DNA of 64,000 bases from Hyphomicrobiales bacterium. GTDB lineage: Bacteria; Pseudomonadota; Alphaproteobacteria; Rhizobiales; Rhizobiaceae. Both the position numbers and the translations under genes were made by a program. Below are positions 1-8,083 of this stretch, in pieces (the first letter of the stretch is position 1; each line of letters begins with the position of its first letter). Location: NCBI GenBank assembly GCA_900469965.1, contig UBZP01000015.1, positions 151,804 to 215,803 of the forward strand, given 5' to 3'. The notes under the pieces are model-generated. The model did no database searches. It was not told the origin of the DNA and worked only from the letters and a program-made list of their open reading frames with translations.

Positions 1-428
1 GCATAGGGCCCGTCCTGGCCGAAGCCGGTGATCGAGCAATAGACGAGCTTCGGGTTCTCGGCGGCGAGGCTCTCGTAGTCGAGGCCGTATTTCTTCAATC
101 CTCCGACCTTGAAGTTCTCGATAACGACATCGGCCGTCTGCACGAGGCGGCGGACGATGGCACGGCCTTCCTCGGTGCGGAAGTCGACGGTAATCGAGCG
201 CTTGTTGCGGTTGGTCGAATGATAGTAGGCGGCAGAGAGGTTCTCGCCGTCCTTGCCGGTGACGAAGGGCGGGCCCCAGCCGCGGGTTTCGTCGCCGCCG
301 TCGGGGTTTTCGACCTTGATCACGTCGGCGCCGAGATCGGCCAGCATCTGGCCGGCCCAGGGGCCGGCGAGCACGCGCGCAAGTTCGATGACGCGGATGC
401 CGGAGAGCGGCAGGTTCTTCTCGTCCAT
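1..428 (-). CDS. CaiB/BaiF family CoA transferase, N-terminal part (cut by window edge)
   Basis: The first 142 residues of a family III CoA transferase can be read on the minus strand. The N-terminus reads PLSGIRVIELARVLAGP, followed by GQMLADLGADVIKVENP and HSTNRNKRSITVDF, which are typical of the CaiB/BaiF fold. These enzymes move CoA between carboxylic acids in the cytosol. The ATG at 428 is preceded by a strong AAGGAGG ribosome binding site. The catalytic aspartate lies beyond the window, so the substrate cannot be assigned. The gene stands alone here: the next gene upstream on this strand starts 1.1 kb away. Confidence 0.9.
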   Translation of the reverse strand, partial: MDEKNLPLSGIRVIELARVLAGPWAGQMLADLGADVIKVENPDGGDETRGWGPPFVTGKDGENLSAAYYHSTNRNKRSITVDFRTEEGRAIVRRLVQTADVVIENFKVGGLKKYGLDYESLAAENPKLVYCSITGFGQDGPY

Positions 429-597
429 CGGTATCCTCCTTGCCGTCGCCGGTGTTCCATTCGGAATCTGCTTGCGACGCAGGGATCTGGATAACAAAAT
501 CGCCGGGCCGGAGATAGCATCAACGCCGCATGGGTTGATGATCCCGGGGACTTACCCCTTGGCTTTGCGCAATTTTTCCGGCGCTGAGACCCGGGTG

Positions 598-1551
598 TCA
601 GGCGAGCGGCGGCATCGGCGGCAGGGTGGCGCGCTTGCGCAACTGGTGCTCGCGCCAGATCACGTAGAGGCCGGAGCCGATGATGATCGAGATGCCGAGC
701 CATTTCAGCGCATCCGGCAGGTCGCCGAACACCCACCAGCCGAGCGCCGTCGCCGAGACGATCTCGAGATACTGCAGCGGCGCCAGCACCGAGGCCGGCG
801 CATTGCGGTAGGCATAGGCGCCGAAGATGCCGGAGATGGTCGCGGCGATGCCGGCGCCGACGATATAGAGCGCCGCGTCGCCCTCGGGCAGGACAGGCGT
901 GAAGGCCGGCAGGCCGAGCGAACCGCCGACGAGCAGGGCGAGGCCGGCGAAGCCCGCGCCCCAGAGGCCGGTGTGGAGCTGCATCGACCAGGGATCCTCG
1001 CTCTGGGCGGCAAGACGGGTGATCAGCAGGTAGACGGCGAGCGCGAAGGCCGACACCACCGGCAAGAGCGCGACGGGGCCGACCTCCTGCAGGCTCGGCT
1101 GGATGACCAGCAGCGCGCCGAGGAAGCCCACGGCGCAGGCCGTGTAGCGCCGCCAGCCGATCGTTTCCTTCAGGAAGATCGCGCCGAGGATGGTCAGGAT
1201 GACCGGCTCGACGAAGAAAATCGCCAGCGCGTCTGCAACCTCCATGACGGCGAGCGCGGTGACGAAGCTGATCATCACCACCGCCGTCATCAGGCCGCGC
1301 AGCGCATGCAGCGCCACCTTCCGGCGCGTCAGGTCGAACAGCGTGCCGCGCCAGAGCACCACCGGCACCAGCGTCAGCGTCTGGAACAGGAAGCGGCAGA
1401 GCGTGATCACGGTGGCGGGAACGTCGACCACGGCGAGCTTGGAGAAGATGTCGATCACCGGCGCGATCAGCACGGAGACGACCATCAGCGTCAGGCCGAG
1501 GCCGATCTCGTTGCGGGGGGCGGTCTTCGCCGATGCCGGATTGATGGTCAT
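598..1551 (-). CDS. EamA/DMT-family transporter
   Basis: A 317-residue inner-membrane protein with about ten hydrophobic segments arranged as two EamA repeats of five helices. This is the drug/metabolite transporter superfamily, usually exporters of amino acids or other small metabolites. The ATG at 1551 was chosen over an ATG 13 codons upstream because it forms an ATGA overlap with the stop of the alpha/beta hydrolase gene (stop at 1548-1550), so the two are translationally coupled. Residues after the start (about 1-17) are polar, then the first helix begins. The substrate is unknown. Two further EamA proteins are encoded nearby (8.1-9.0 and 19.3-20.2 kb), but they differ in sequence and are not recent duplicates. 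Confidence 0.9.
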   Translation of the reverse strand: MTINPASAKTAPRNEIGLGLTLMVVSVLIAPVIDIFSKLAVVDVPATVITLCRFLFQTLTLVPVVLWRGTLFDLTRRKVALHALRGLMTAVVMISFVTALAVMEVADALAIFFVEPVILTILGAIFLKETIGWRRYTACAVGFLGALLVIQPSLQEVGPVALLPVVSAFALAVYLLITRLAAQSEDPWSMQLHTGLWGAGFAGLALLVGGSLGLPAFTPVLPEGDAALYIVGAGIAATISGIFGAYAYRNAPASVLAPLQYLEIVSATALGWWVFGDLPDALKWLGISIIIGSGLYVIWREHQLRKRATLPPMPPLA

Positions 1552-2501
1552 GTCGTTTCGTACCGGTTCTGGCGCGTGACCCTCTGGCACCAGCGGCAGA
1601 AGTCGTCGACGGGCCGCTGGCGCAGGTCTTGCCGCTCCAGCAGGGTTTCATGGCGCAGACCGCGATAGACGACGTCGGTCACGTCGGCAAGGCCCCAGTT
1701 TCTGAGACGCTTGCCCATCCAGGTGACGGCGCGGCCGAAATCCGTCGCCGGGTCCTCGTCGCCGCCGACCAGATGGATGGGCAGCGCCCGCGGCAGGCGA
1801 TCGATCCGCGGGTGCGAGGCGGCCTCGAAGGTCATGGCGAAGATGTCGCGCCAGAGCGAGACGCTGGCGTCGAAGCCGCAAAGCGGGTCCTCGACGTAGT
1901 GCGCGACCTCGGCCTCGTCGTGCGACAGCCAGTCGAACTCTGTCCGTCGGTCGGCAACCGCCTTCGCCCAGGCCGAGAAGGTCAGTTTCGGCAGCAGTCC
2001 GCTCGGCACGTCGGACCCCTTCAGCATGCGCTCGCCGCGCAGGATCACCAGGGCGGCGCGGCCGGCGAGGCCCACGTGGAAGTTGGAGTTCCAGACCGCC
2101 AGCGCGTCGATCTTGTCGGGATGGGTCTCGGCGAAGGCGAGCGCGAGCAGCCCGCCCATGGAATGGCCGAACTGGATGACCGGAAGCCCGGGATGGCGGC
2201 CGACCGCCATCTGGCGCACGGCCAGCATGTCTTCCACGGCAACCCGGTGGCCGTCGCGCTCGGCGAAGCGGCCGAGCGGCGCGTCGGGCGCACTCGTCCG
2301 GCCATGGCCGCGATGATCATGGGCATAGACGTGGAAACCGTCCGCGGCGAGGCGGTCGGCAAAGGCGCCATAGCGCTCCGCATGCTCGGCAAGGCCGTGG
2401 CTGACCAGCACGATGCCCCTGGGGGCGCCCGTGGCGGCCGCATGGCGCAAGGCGAGGCGGGCGCCGGTGGGGCTCGGCAGCGGTGGGATCTCGGAAAACA
2501 T
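1548..2501 (-). CDS. alpha/beta hydrolase, lysophospholipase/monoglyceride lipase-like
   Basis: A 317-residue serine hydrolase of the lysophospholipase (PldB/monoacylglycerol lipase, 'Hydrolase_4') type. An early SHGLAEHAERY segment (around residues 34-44) is the oxyanion-hole signature of this family. The nucleophile elbow is GHSMGG with Ser114. A DHRGHGRT block lies at 62-69. The acid is probably in the GGDEDPATD segment and the catalytic His in RGLRHETL near the C-terminus. No signal peptide is seen, so it probably acts in the cytosol or at the inner membrane on monoacyl lipids. It precedes the EamA gene with a 4-bp overlap. The exact substrate is not known. Confidence 0.88.
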   Translation of the reverse strand: MFSEIPPLPSPTGARLALRHAAATGAPRGIVLVSHGLAEHAERYGAFADRLAADGFHVYAHDHRGHGRTSAPDAPLGRFAERDGHRVAVEDMLAVRQMAVGRHPGLPVIQFGHSMGGLLALAFAETHPDKIDALAVWNSNFHVGLAGRAALVILRGERMLKGSDVPSGLLPKLTFSAWAKAVADRRTEFDWLSHDEAEVAHYVEDPLCGFDASVSLWRDIFAMTFEAASHPRIDRLPRALPIHLVGGDEDPATDFGRAVTWMGKRLRNWGLADVTDVVYRGLRHETLLERQDLRQRPVDDFCRWCQRVTRQNRYETT

Positions 2502-2695
2502 CTTCGGCGGGTGGCCTTCGGCGGATCGGGACGTCTGCGGTCATCAAACCGATTTTCCCAGGAATGGCAATCACTTCGCCGCGTCGTCCCGGCCGCGCGA
2601 GCGTTTTGGGATGGCGAGGCGAAATTCCCGGTTGCATTTTTCGCGCATATGTTGATTAATGTTTATGGTTTGTTCTGGTTTCGGGGAGTGTGGCC

Positions 2696-3451
2696 ATGAT
2701 GTCGAGACTTGCATGCCTTCTTGTCGCCTTCGCCTTCCTTGCGGGTGCTTCGGCGTCCCCGCTGCTGGCCGCGCCGCTGCCGGCGCAGCCGGACAGGGCG
2801 GCCGGCGGCGAAGGGACGACGCGCCATGTGCTGGCGCTGACCTGGCAGCCGGGGTTCTGCCTGACCAGGCCCGCGCTCGCCGAGTGCACGGAGGCGGGGC
2901 GGCAAACGGCGCCGGGCGGGCTGGCCCTGCACGGCCTGTGGCAGGTACGCAAGAGCTACTGCGGCATCGATGCGGCCTTGAAGCGGCGCGACCGTACCGG
3001 GCGATGGAGCGACCTGCCGGAGCTCGTGCTCGCGGAGCGGACGGCGAAGCGGCTCGCAGCGGCCATGCCCGGGACGGCTTCCGGCCTCGACCGCCACCAA
3101 TGGCTGATGAACGGAACCTGCCACGCCGCGACCGCGGAGGACTATTATGGCCGCTCGCTCGATCTGCTGGACACGGTCAACGGCTCGGCGGTCGGCGCCT
3201 TCTTCGAGGCGCATGCGGGCGAGACGGTGACGATGGCCGCGGTGGCCGCGGCCTTCGACGCCGCCTTCGGCAGCGGTGCCGGCGAGCGCGTGCGCCTGCG
3301 ATGCCGCGCCGTGGACGGCCGGACGGTGGTCACCGGCCTGACGATCGGGCTTGCTTCCGCCGAAGGAGACCTGCGGACGTCGATCCAGGGGGCGGCCGTC
3401 ACCAGGTCGGAGTGCGCGGCTGGACTGCTGGCGTCAGCGGCGTCCGACTGA
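2696..3451 (+). CDS. secreted ribonuclease T2 family protein with altered catalytic motif
   Basis: A 251-residue protein with a Sec signal peptide (about residues 1-26, ending LLAAP) and an RNase T2 fold. The CAS I motif LHGLW is present with His79. CAS II reads HQWLMNGTC (residues 134-142): His134 is kept, but the usual Glu is Gln135, the usual Lys/Arg is Met138 and the usual second His is Asn139. RNase T2 enzymes cleave RNA through a 2',3'-cyclic intermediate, using these residues, so activity may be reduced or changed. Several cysteines suggest disulfides. The ATG at 2696 was chosen because GGGGAG lies 7 nt upstream; a GTG at 2690 is in frame. It is a single gene followed by a hairpin. Confidence 0.85.
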   Translation: MMSRLACLLVAFAFLAGASASPLLAAPLPAQPDRAAGGEGTTRHVLALTWQPGFCLTRPALAECTEAGRQTAPGGLALHGLWQVRKSYCGIDAALKRRDRTGRWSDLPELVLAERTAKRLAAAMPGTASGLDRHQWLMNGTCHAATAEDYYGRSLDLLDTVNGSAVGAFFEAHAGETVTMAAVAAAFDAAFGSGAGERVRLRCRAVDGRTVVTGLTIGLASAEGDLRTSIQGAAVTRSECAAGLLASAASD

Positions 3452-3463
3452 TCCGGCGGGCCG

Positions 3464-3492
3464 GCGAAGGCGGCGGTCACCGCCGCCTTCGC
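3464..3492 (+). terminator. perfect 13-bp hairpin after the RNase T2 gene
   Basis: GCGAAGGCGGCGG at 3464-3476 is perfectly complementary to 3480-3492, with a 3-nt loop, 12 bp past the stop codon. No T tract follows, so it is a likely 3' end structure rather than a proven intrinsic terminator. Confidence 0.45.
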
Positions 3493-3542
3493 ACGGGGCT
3501 CTCGGCTTCGTTTCTGGCCTTGTGCCGGAACCTGCGCCTTTA

Positions 3543-3619
3543 CCGGGCATGTTCGCCGGGTATGTTTGCCGTGTAGGTTCGCCGGGCGCCTTGCCGGGCA
3601 TGTTTGCCGGGCAGGTCGG
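3543..3619. repeat. six-copy imperfect 13-bp tandem repeat
   Basis: In the 344-bp gap between the RNase T2 gene and ettA, six near-identical units start with CCGGG or CCGTG: 3543-3555, 3556-3568, 3569-3581, 3582-3593 (12 bp), 3594-3606 and 3607-3619. The commonest form is CCGGGCATGTTTG. No gene is convincing in the gap. It could be a slippage-prone minisatellite or a set of binding sites. The rest of the gap, apart from the hairpin at 3464-3492, shows nothing I can name. Confidence 0.8.
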
Positions 3620-3795
3620 CCAAGGCGCCTTGGCGTAGGCGGACGCCTATCGGTCATGCTTTGCGGCCCGACAGGGAGGAAGGGCGGTTCCGCAAAGAGG
3701 GGCAAATCGCGATCCCGGTGCGGTCGCCGCATTGCCGCTGGGCGTGAATTCCCCTACATAGCGGCAAATTTCTTCCGATGCGGAGCACACGCGGT

Positions 3796-5445
3796 ATGGC
3801 ACGTCAGTTCATCTATCACATGGCCGGGCTCAACAAGGCCTATGGCAACAAGAAGGTCCTGGAGAACATCCACCTGTCCTTCTATCCGGATGCCAAGATC
3901 GGTATCCTCGGGCCGAACGGCGCCGGCAAGTCGACCGTTCTGCGGATCATGGCGGGCCTCGACAAGGAATTTACCGGCGAGGCCTGGGTGGCGGAGGGGG
4001 CGACCGTCGGCTACCTGCCGCAGGAGCCGCAGCTCGACGCGTCGAAGACCGTGCTCGAGAACGTCATGGAAGGCGTCGCCGGCAAGAAGGCGATCCTCGA
4101 CCGCTACAACGAGCTGATGATGAACTATTCGGACGAAACGGCCGAAGAGGGCGCCAAGCTGCAGGACATCATCGACAGCCAGAACCTCTGGGACCTGGAG
4201 AGCCAGGTGGAGATGGCGATGGACGCGCTGCGCTGCCCGCCGGGCGATGCCGACGTCACCAACCTGTCGGGCGGCGAGAAGCGCCGCGTGGCGCTCTGCA
4301 AGCTGCTCCTGTCGCAGCCGGACCTCCTGCTCCTCGACGAGCCGACCAACCACCTCGACGCCGAGACGATCGCCTGGCTGGAAAAGCACCTGCGCGAATA
4401 TCCGGGCGCCGTCCTGATGATCACCCACGACCGCTACTTCCTCGATCACGTCACCGGCTGGATCCTGGAGCTCGACCGCGGCCGCGGCATTCCCTACGAG
4501 GGCAACTACTCGGCCTATCTGCAGGCGAAGGCCAAGCGCATGCAGCAGGAAGGCCGCGAGGAGGCCGCACGGCAGAAGGCGCTCTCGCGCGAGCAGGAAT
4601 GGATGGCGTCCAGCCCGAAGGCGCGGCAGGCCAAGTCGAAGGCGCGTATCCGCGCCTATGACGAACTGGTGAAGGCGGCCGCCGATCGTCGTCCCGGCGA
4701 CGCCCAGATCGTCATCCCCGTCGGCGAGCGCCTCGGCCAGGTGGTGATCGAGGCGGAGAACCTCACCAAGTCCTACGGCGACCGCGTGCTGATCGAGAAC
4801 CTGACCTTCAAGCTGCCGCCCGGCGGCATCGTCGGCGTCATCGGCCCGAACGGCGCCGGCAAGACGACCCTGTTCCGGATGATCACCGGCCAGGAGAAGC
4901 CCGACAGCGGCGATATCCGCGTCGGCGAGACGGTCGATCTCGGCTATGTCGACCAGAGCCGCGACGCGCTCGACGGCAACAAGACCGTCTGGGAGGAGAT
5001 CTCCGGCGGCAACGACGTGATCAAGCTCGGCAAGCACGAGGTCAATTCGCGCGCCTATTGCGGCGCCTTCAACTTCAAGGGCGGCGACCAGCAGCAGAAG
5101 GTCGGCACGCTGTCCGGCGGCCAGCGCAACCGCGTGCACCTCGCCAAGATGCTGAAGGCCGGCGGCAACGTCATCCTGCTCGACGAACCGACCAACGACC
5201 TCGACACCGAGACGCTGGCGGCGCTGGAGGATGCGCTCGAAAGCTTCGCCGGCTGCGCCGTCATCATCAGCCACGACCGCATGTTCCTCGACCGGCTGGC
5301 GACCCATATCCTGGCCTTCGAGGGCGACAGCCACGTGGAATGGTTCGAGGGCAACTTCGAGGACTACGAGCAGGACAAGATTCGCCGCCTCGGCCCGGAT
5401 TCCGTCAATCCGAAGCGGGTGACTTACAAGCGCCTGACGCGCTGA
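3796..5445 (+). CDS. ettA: energy-dependent translational throttle protein EttA (ABC-F ATPase)
   Basis: A 549-residue soluble ABC-F protein, the usual EttA length. It has two ABC ATPase domains: Walker [10 protein letters not shown] near residues 39-47, signature LSGGEKRR, Walker [16 protein letters not shown], then a lysine/arginine-rich linker (around 240-290), and a second set with [17 protein letters not shown] and [14 protein letters not shown]. EttA binds the ribosomal E site and gates the first steps of elongation according to ATP/ADP ratio. There is no membrane segment. The ATG at 3796 (MARQFIYHM) matches EttA proteins; an upstream in-frame ATG at 3778 has no support. The gene is monocistronic, followed by a strong hairpin. 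Confidence 0.95.
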   Translation: MARQFIYHMAGLNKAYGNKKVLENIHLSFYPDAKIGILGPNGAGKSTVLRIMAGLDKEFTGEAWVAEGATVGYLPQEPQLDASKTVLENVMEGVAGKKAILDRYNELMMNYSDETAEEGAKLQDIIDSQNLWDLESQVEMAMDALRCPPGDADVTNLSGGEKRRVALCKLLLSQPDLLLLDEPTNHLDAETIAWLEKHLREYPGAVLMITHDRYFLDHVTGWILELDRGRGIPYEGNYSAYLQAKAKRMQQEGREEAARQKALSREQEWMASSPKARQAKSKARIRAYDELVKAAADRRPGDAQIVIPVGERLGQVVIEAENLTKSYGDRVLIENLTFKLPPGGIVGVIGPNGAGKTTLFRMITGQEKPDSGDIRVGETVDLGYVDQSRDALDGNKTVWEEISGGNDVIKLGKHEVNSRAYCGAFNFKGGDQQQKVGTLSGGQRNRVHLAKMLKAGGNVILLDEPTNDLDTETLAALEDALESFAGCAVIISHDRMFLDRLATHILAFEGDSHVEWFEGNFEDYEQDKIRRLGPDSVNPKRVTYKRLTR

Positions 5446-5471
5446 CACGTCGCGCGCCACCGCCTATCAAC

Positions 5472-5512
5472 GGGCGCAGCATGCCGGTCGCATGCTGCGC
5501 CCGATCCGTTTT
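5472..5512 (+). terminator. rho-independent terminator-like hairpin after ettA
   Basis: GGGCGCAGCATGC (5472-5484) pairs perfectly with 5490-5502 across a 5-nt loop, giving a 13-bp stem. A short T run (5509-5512) follows six bases later. Confidence 0.6.
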
Positions 5513-5590
5513 GGGCGAGCATGTCGGAAGCCAATCGTATGGAGGGGCGAGCCTTTCGCGAAGATTACGACTTGCGCTCAGCTAAATCAT

Positions 5591-5612
5591 GACATAAACA
5601 TATCTTTATGTC
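5591..5612 (+). promoter_or_regulatory. palindromic operator before the SahR-like regulator and metF
   Basis: Two perfect inverted half-sites, GACATAAA (5591-5598) and TTTATGTC (5605-5612), are separated by the 6-nt spacer CATATC, itself nearly symmetrical. The element is AT-rich in a GC-rich setting and ends 22 nt before the chosen start of the ArsR-type regulator. The position and symmetry suit autoregulation by a dimeric winged-helix regulator. The binding protein is inferred, not shown. Confidence 0.7.
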
Positions 5613-5634
5613 TTGATTGGCGGTGGGGCGCGGC

Positions 5635-6648
5635 GTGGCAAAGCTCGGCTTGGACGACATTGTAGAGGTTTTGAAGACGGCTGGTGAATCGACCCGGCTG
5701 CGACTGCTGGCGCTGCTCGCCCGCGGCGACCTGACGGTGACCGACCTCACCGACATCCTCGGCCAGTCGCAGCCGCGCATCTCCCGCCATCTGAAGCTTC
5801 TGGCGGAGGCGGCGCTGATCGAACGCTACCAGGAGGGCGCCTGGGCCTATTTCCGGCTCGCCCATGACGGGGCGGCGGTGTCGCTGGCGCGCCTGCTCCT
5901 GGACCAGACGGACGCGGCGGATCCGGTGTTCAGGCGCGACGCCGAGCGGCTGGACGTGCTGAAGCGGGCGCGGGCGGAGAAGGCGCAGGCCTATTTCAGC
6001 CGCAACGCCGCCGAGTGGGACGAACTGCGGCGGCTGCATGTCAGCGAGGCCGACGTCGAGGCGGCGCTTTTGAAGCTCATCGGCGAAGAGCCGGTCGAGG
6101 CGTTCCTCGATCTCGGCACCGGCACCGGCCGCATCCTGCAGCTGTTCGAGGGCCTCTACCGGCGCGGCGTCGGCGTCGATGCCAGCCGCGACATGCTGGC
6201 GGTGGCGCGCGCCAATCTCGATCGCGCCGGCATCACCAAGGCCTCCATCCGCCACGGCGACATCTTCAACCTGCCGCTCGAGCGCGACGAGTTCGACGTG
6301 GTGACGATCCACCAGGTGCTGCACTTCCTCGACGAGCCGAGCTCGGCGATCGCCGAGGCCGCGCGGATGCTGAAGCCGGCCGGACGGCTGGTGATCATCG
6401 ACCTTGCGCCGCACGGGCTGGAGCATCTGCGCGACGAGCACGCGCATCTGCGGCTCGGCTTTTCGCACCAGGCCATGGAGGAATGGCTGGAGCAGGCGGG
6501 GCTGTCGCCGGAGCAGACCATCGACCTCACCCCGGCAGGCGCCGGAGCCGACGCGCTGACGGTCACGATCTGGCTGGCGCGCGACCGGCGTGCCGCGCCC
6601 GCGGCCGAGAACGCCGAACCCCTCATCGCCATCGGCCGGAGACATTGA
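5635..6648 (+). CDS. ArsR-family regulator fused to a SAM-dependent methyltransferase domain (SahR-like)
   Basis: About 337 residues. The N-terminal part (roughly 1-95) is an ArsR winged helix: STRLRLLALLARGDLTVTDL and SQPRISRHLKLLAEAALIE form the helix-turn-helix. The C-terminal half is a Rossmann methyltransferase domain with motif I DLGTGTGRILQLF and a later RMLKPAGRLVIIDL. This architecture is that of SahR, a regulator of the SAM cycle that senses S-adenosylhomocysteine. The gene ends 1 bp before metF, which fits. The methyltransferase domain may be a ligand sensor rather than an enzyme. Start choice is uncertain: GTG 5635 has GGTGGGG 7 nt upstream, while TTG 5617 and GTG 5623 are in frame. 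The palindrome at 5591-5612 is the likely operator. Confidence 0.85.
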   Translation: MAKLGLDDIVEVLKTAGESTRLRLLALLARGDLTVTDLTDILGQSQPRISRHLKLLAEAALIERYQEGAWAYFRLAHDGAAVSLARLLLDQTDAADPVFRRDAERLDVLKRARAEKAQAYFSRNAAEWDELRRLHVSEADVEAALLKLIGEEPVEAFLDLGTGTGRILQLFEGLYRRGVGVDASRDMLAVARANLDRAGITKASIRHGDIFNLPLERDEFDVVTIHQVLHFLDEPSSAIAEAARMLKPAGRLVIIDLAPHGLEHLRDEHAHLRLGFSHQAMEEWLEQAGLSPEQTIDLTPAGAGADALTVTIWLARDRRAAPAAENAEPLIAIGRRH

Positions 6649-6649
6649 C

Positions 6650-7567
6650 ATGACGATCGCCAGGAACGCCGGCCGCAGCAGGGGCCCGAAGCTCTCCTTC
6701 GAGTTCTTTCCGCCGCGGAGCGAGGAGGCCGAGCAGCAGCTCGGCGAGACGATCGACACGCTTGCGGCCTATCGGCCCGATTTCGTCTCGGTGACCTATG
6801 GCGCCGGCGGCTCCACCCGCGGGCCGACGCTTGCCACCATATCGCGGATCCTTAGCGACACCGCGCTGCCGGCGGCCGCGCACCTGACCTGCGTCGGCGC
6901 CACGAAGGCGGAGGTGAGGGCGGTGGTCGACGAGTTCCGCGCGGCGGGCGTCCGCCATTTCGTGGCCCTGCGCGGCGATCCGGCCGGCGGCTTCGGCGCG
7001 GCCTACGAGCCGACGCCCGGCGGCTATGCCAACGCCGCCGAGCTGGTGGCGGGCCTGAAGGCGATCGCCGACTTCGAGATCTCCGTCTCCGCCTATCCGG
7101 AAAAACATCCCGAGAGCCACGATGTCGCAGCCGACATCGACATGCTCAAGCGCAAGGTCGATGCCGGCGCCACCCGCGCGCTGACCCAGTTCTTCTTCGA
7201 CAACGATCTCTATGCGCGCTACCGCGATCGCGTGCGGGCGGCGGGGATCGAAATCCCGATCGTCCCCGGCATCCTTCCCGTCCACAATCTCGGGCAGGTG
7301 CAGAAGTTCGCCGGGCTCTGCGGGGCCAGCGTGCCGCAGTGGCTGGCCGATCGCCTCGAGCCGCTCGCCGACCGCGCCGAGGAACGGGCCGCCGTTGCGG
7401 TCGAACTCGCCGCACGCCAGGTGGACGGCCTGATCGCGCTCGGCGTCGACGAATTTCATTTCTATACGATGAACCGCTCCGCACTCGTCGCCTCGGTTCT
7501 CGACCGTGTCGGCCTGCGGCCGGAACAGGACGTCGAGCGGGCCAGGGCCGAGGGGGCGGCGGCCTGA
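6650..7567 (+). CDS. metF: 5,10-methylenetetrahydrofolate reductase
   Basis: A 305-residue MetF. The conserved start of the TIM barrel reads LSFEFFPPRSEEAE, followed by FVSVTYGAGGSTRG, HLTCVGATKAEV, the LRGDP loop and ALTQFFFDN near the FAD/folate site. It reduces methylene-THF to 5-methyl-THF for methionine synthase (MetH), in the cytosol. The ATG at 6650 lies one base after the stop of the SahR-like gene, so the two form an operon and metF is probably controlled by that regulator. The product ends shortly before a bidirectional terminator. Confidence 0.96.
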   Translation: MTIARNAGRSRGPKLSFEFFPPRSEEAEQQLGETIDTLAAYRPDFVSVTYGAGGSTRGPTLATISRILSDTALPAAAHLTCVGATKAEVRAVVDEFRAAGVRHFVALRGDPAGGFGAAYEPTPGGYANAAELVAGLKAIADFEISVSAYPEKHPESHDVAADIDMLKRKVDAGATRALTQFFFDNDLYARYRDRVRAAGIEIPIVPGILPVHNLGQVQKFAGLCGASVPQWLADRLEPLADRAEERAAVAVELAARQVDGLIALGVDEFHFYTMNRSALVASVLDRVGLRPEQDVERARAEGAAA

Positions 7568-7620
7568 GCGGGCGGGATGCCGCGCCATCGCCGCCGGCTT
7601 CGGCTCCTTGGGCAAAGAAA

Positions 7621-7649
7621 AAACGCATGGCGCTGTGGGCCATGCGTTT
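7621..7649 (-). terminator. bidirectional intrinsic terminator between metF and a small gene
   Basis: AAACGCATGG (7621-7630) pairs with CCATGCGTTT (7640-7649) over a 9-nt loop. On the minus strand the stem runs into TTTTTTCTTT, a good U tract ending the 25-codon gene. On the plus strand it is followed by a weaker TTTCTT and can end the metF transcript. Confidence 0.8.
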
Positions 7650-7695
7650 CTTGAACTAGTCTCTGCGTTTTTGGTCCTTGTGGACTACGCTGCCG

Positions 7696-7773
7696 TCAGA
7701 TGAAAATCATGCTGGCGACGAAGAGGAACGCTGCACTGATCATCAGAACATTCAAGGAATGTGTGATACCCAT
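7696..7773 (-). CDS. 25-residue single-span membrane peptide
   Basis: A minus-strand ORF of 25 codons begins MGITHSLNVLMISAAF and continues with a hydrophobic run ending MIFI, giving one transmembrane segment over about residues 8-25. It has a strong AAGGGAGGT ribosome binding site seven bases before the ATG, an AT-rich promoter-like region upstream and an intrinsic terminator (7621-7649) downstream, so it looks like a complete transcription unit. There are no charged residues after residue 5 except none visible in the span. I do not recognise a function. It resembles other tiny bacterial membrane peptides that bind larger membrane proteins, but that is only an analogy. Confidence 0.65.
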   Translation of the reverse strand: MGITHSLNVLMISAAFLFVASMIFI

Positions 7774-7801
7774 CGGCTTACCTCCCTTGCGTTGCGGGCT
7801 G

Positions 7802-7831
7802 ATAATAGGTCCGAAAAATCCGTTTTGAAAA
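7802..7831 (-). promoter_or_regulatory. possible sigma-70 promoter of the 25-codon gene
   Basis: On the minus strand TTTTCA (7826-7831) and TATTAT (7802-7807) are 18 bp apart and lie just upstream of the small gene's ribosome binding site. The rest of the gap to 8083 holds no gene I can support; it is less GC-rich than its surroundings. Confidence 0.35.
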
Positions 7832-8083
7832 GTTGTTTGTGTGTTGCATTGCGGCATCACATCGCGCGTCACGGGTTTTCCACAATTCTAAACGGCTGAT
7901 CTCAAATGCACTTTCGGCCCTGATGGGCCTTCACGAAATCTTCACCTCGGTTAACGGCGGTGATCACGATTTCGTAGCAGAAAACGGCCGGGCCTAGAAT
8001 CAGTTCCAATCCGGGACGGGCCGATGGCCACGATTTCGGGTGTGGCCGCAGGCCCCTCGCGCGCCGTCGCGGGAGCCCCTCCG

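Noticed and set aside
3778..3795. An upstream ATG for ettA
   Set aside because: It adds six residues not found in EttA proteins; the ATG at 3796 gives the family N-terminus and normal length.
5524..5592. A 23-codon ORF between ettA and the SahR-like gene
   Set aside because: It lacks a ribosome binding site, has a charged random-looking sequence and ends within the operator.
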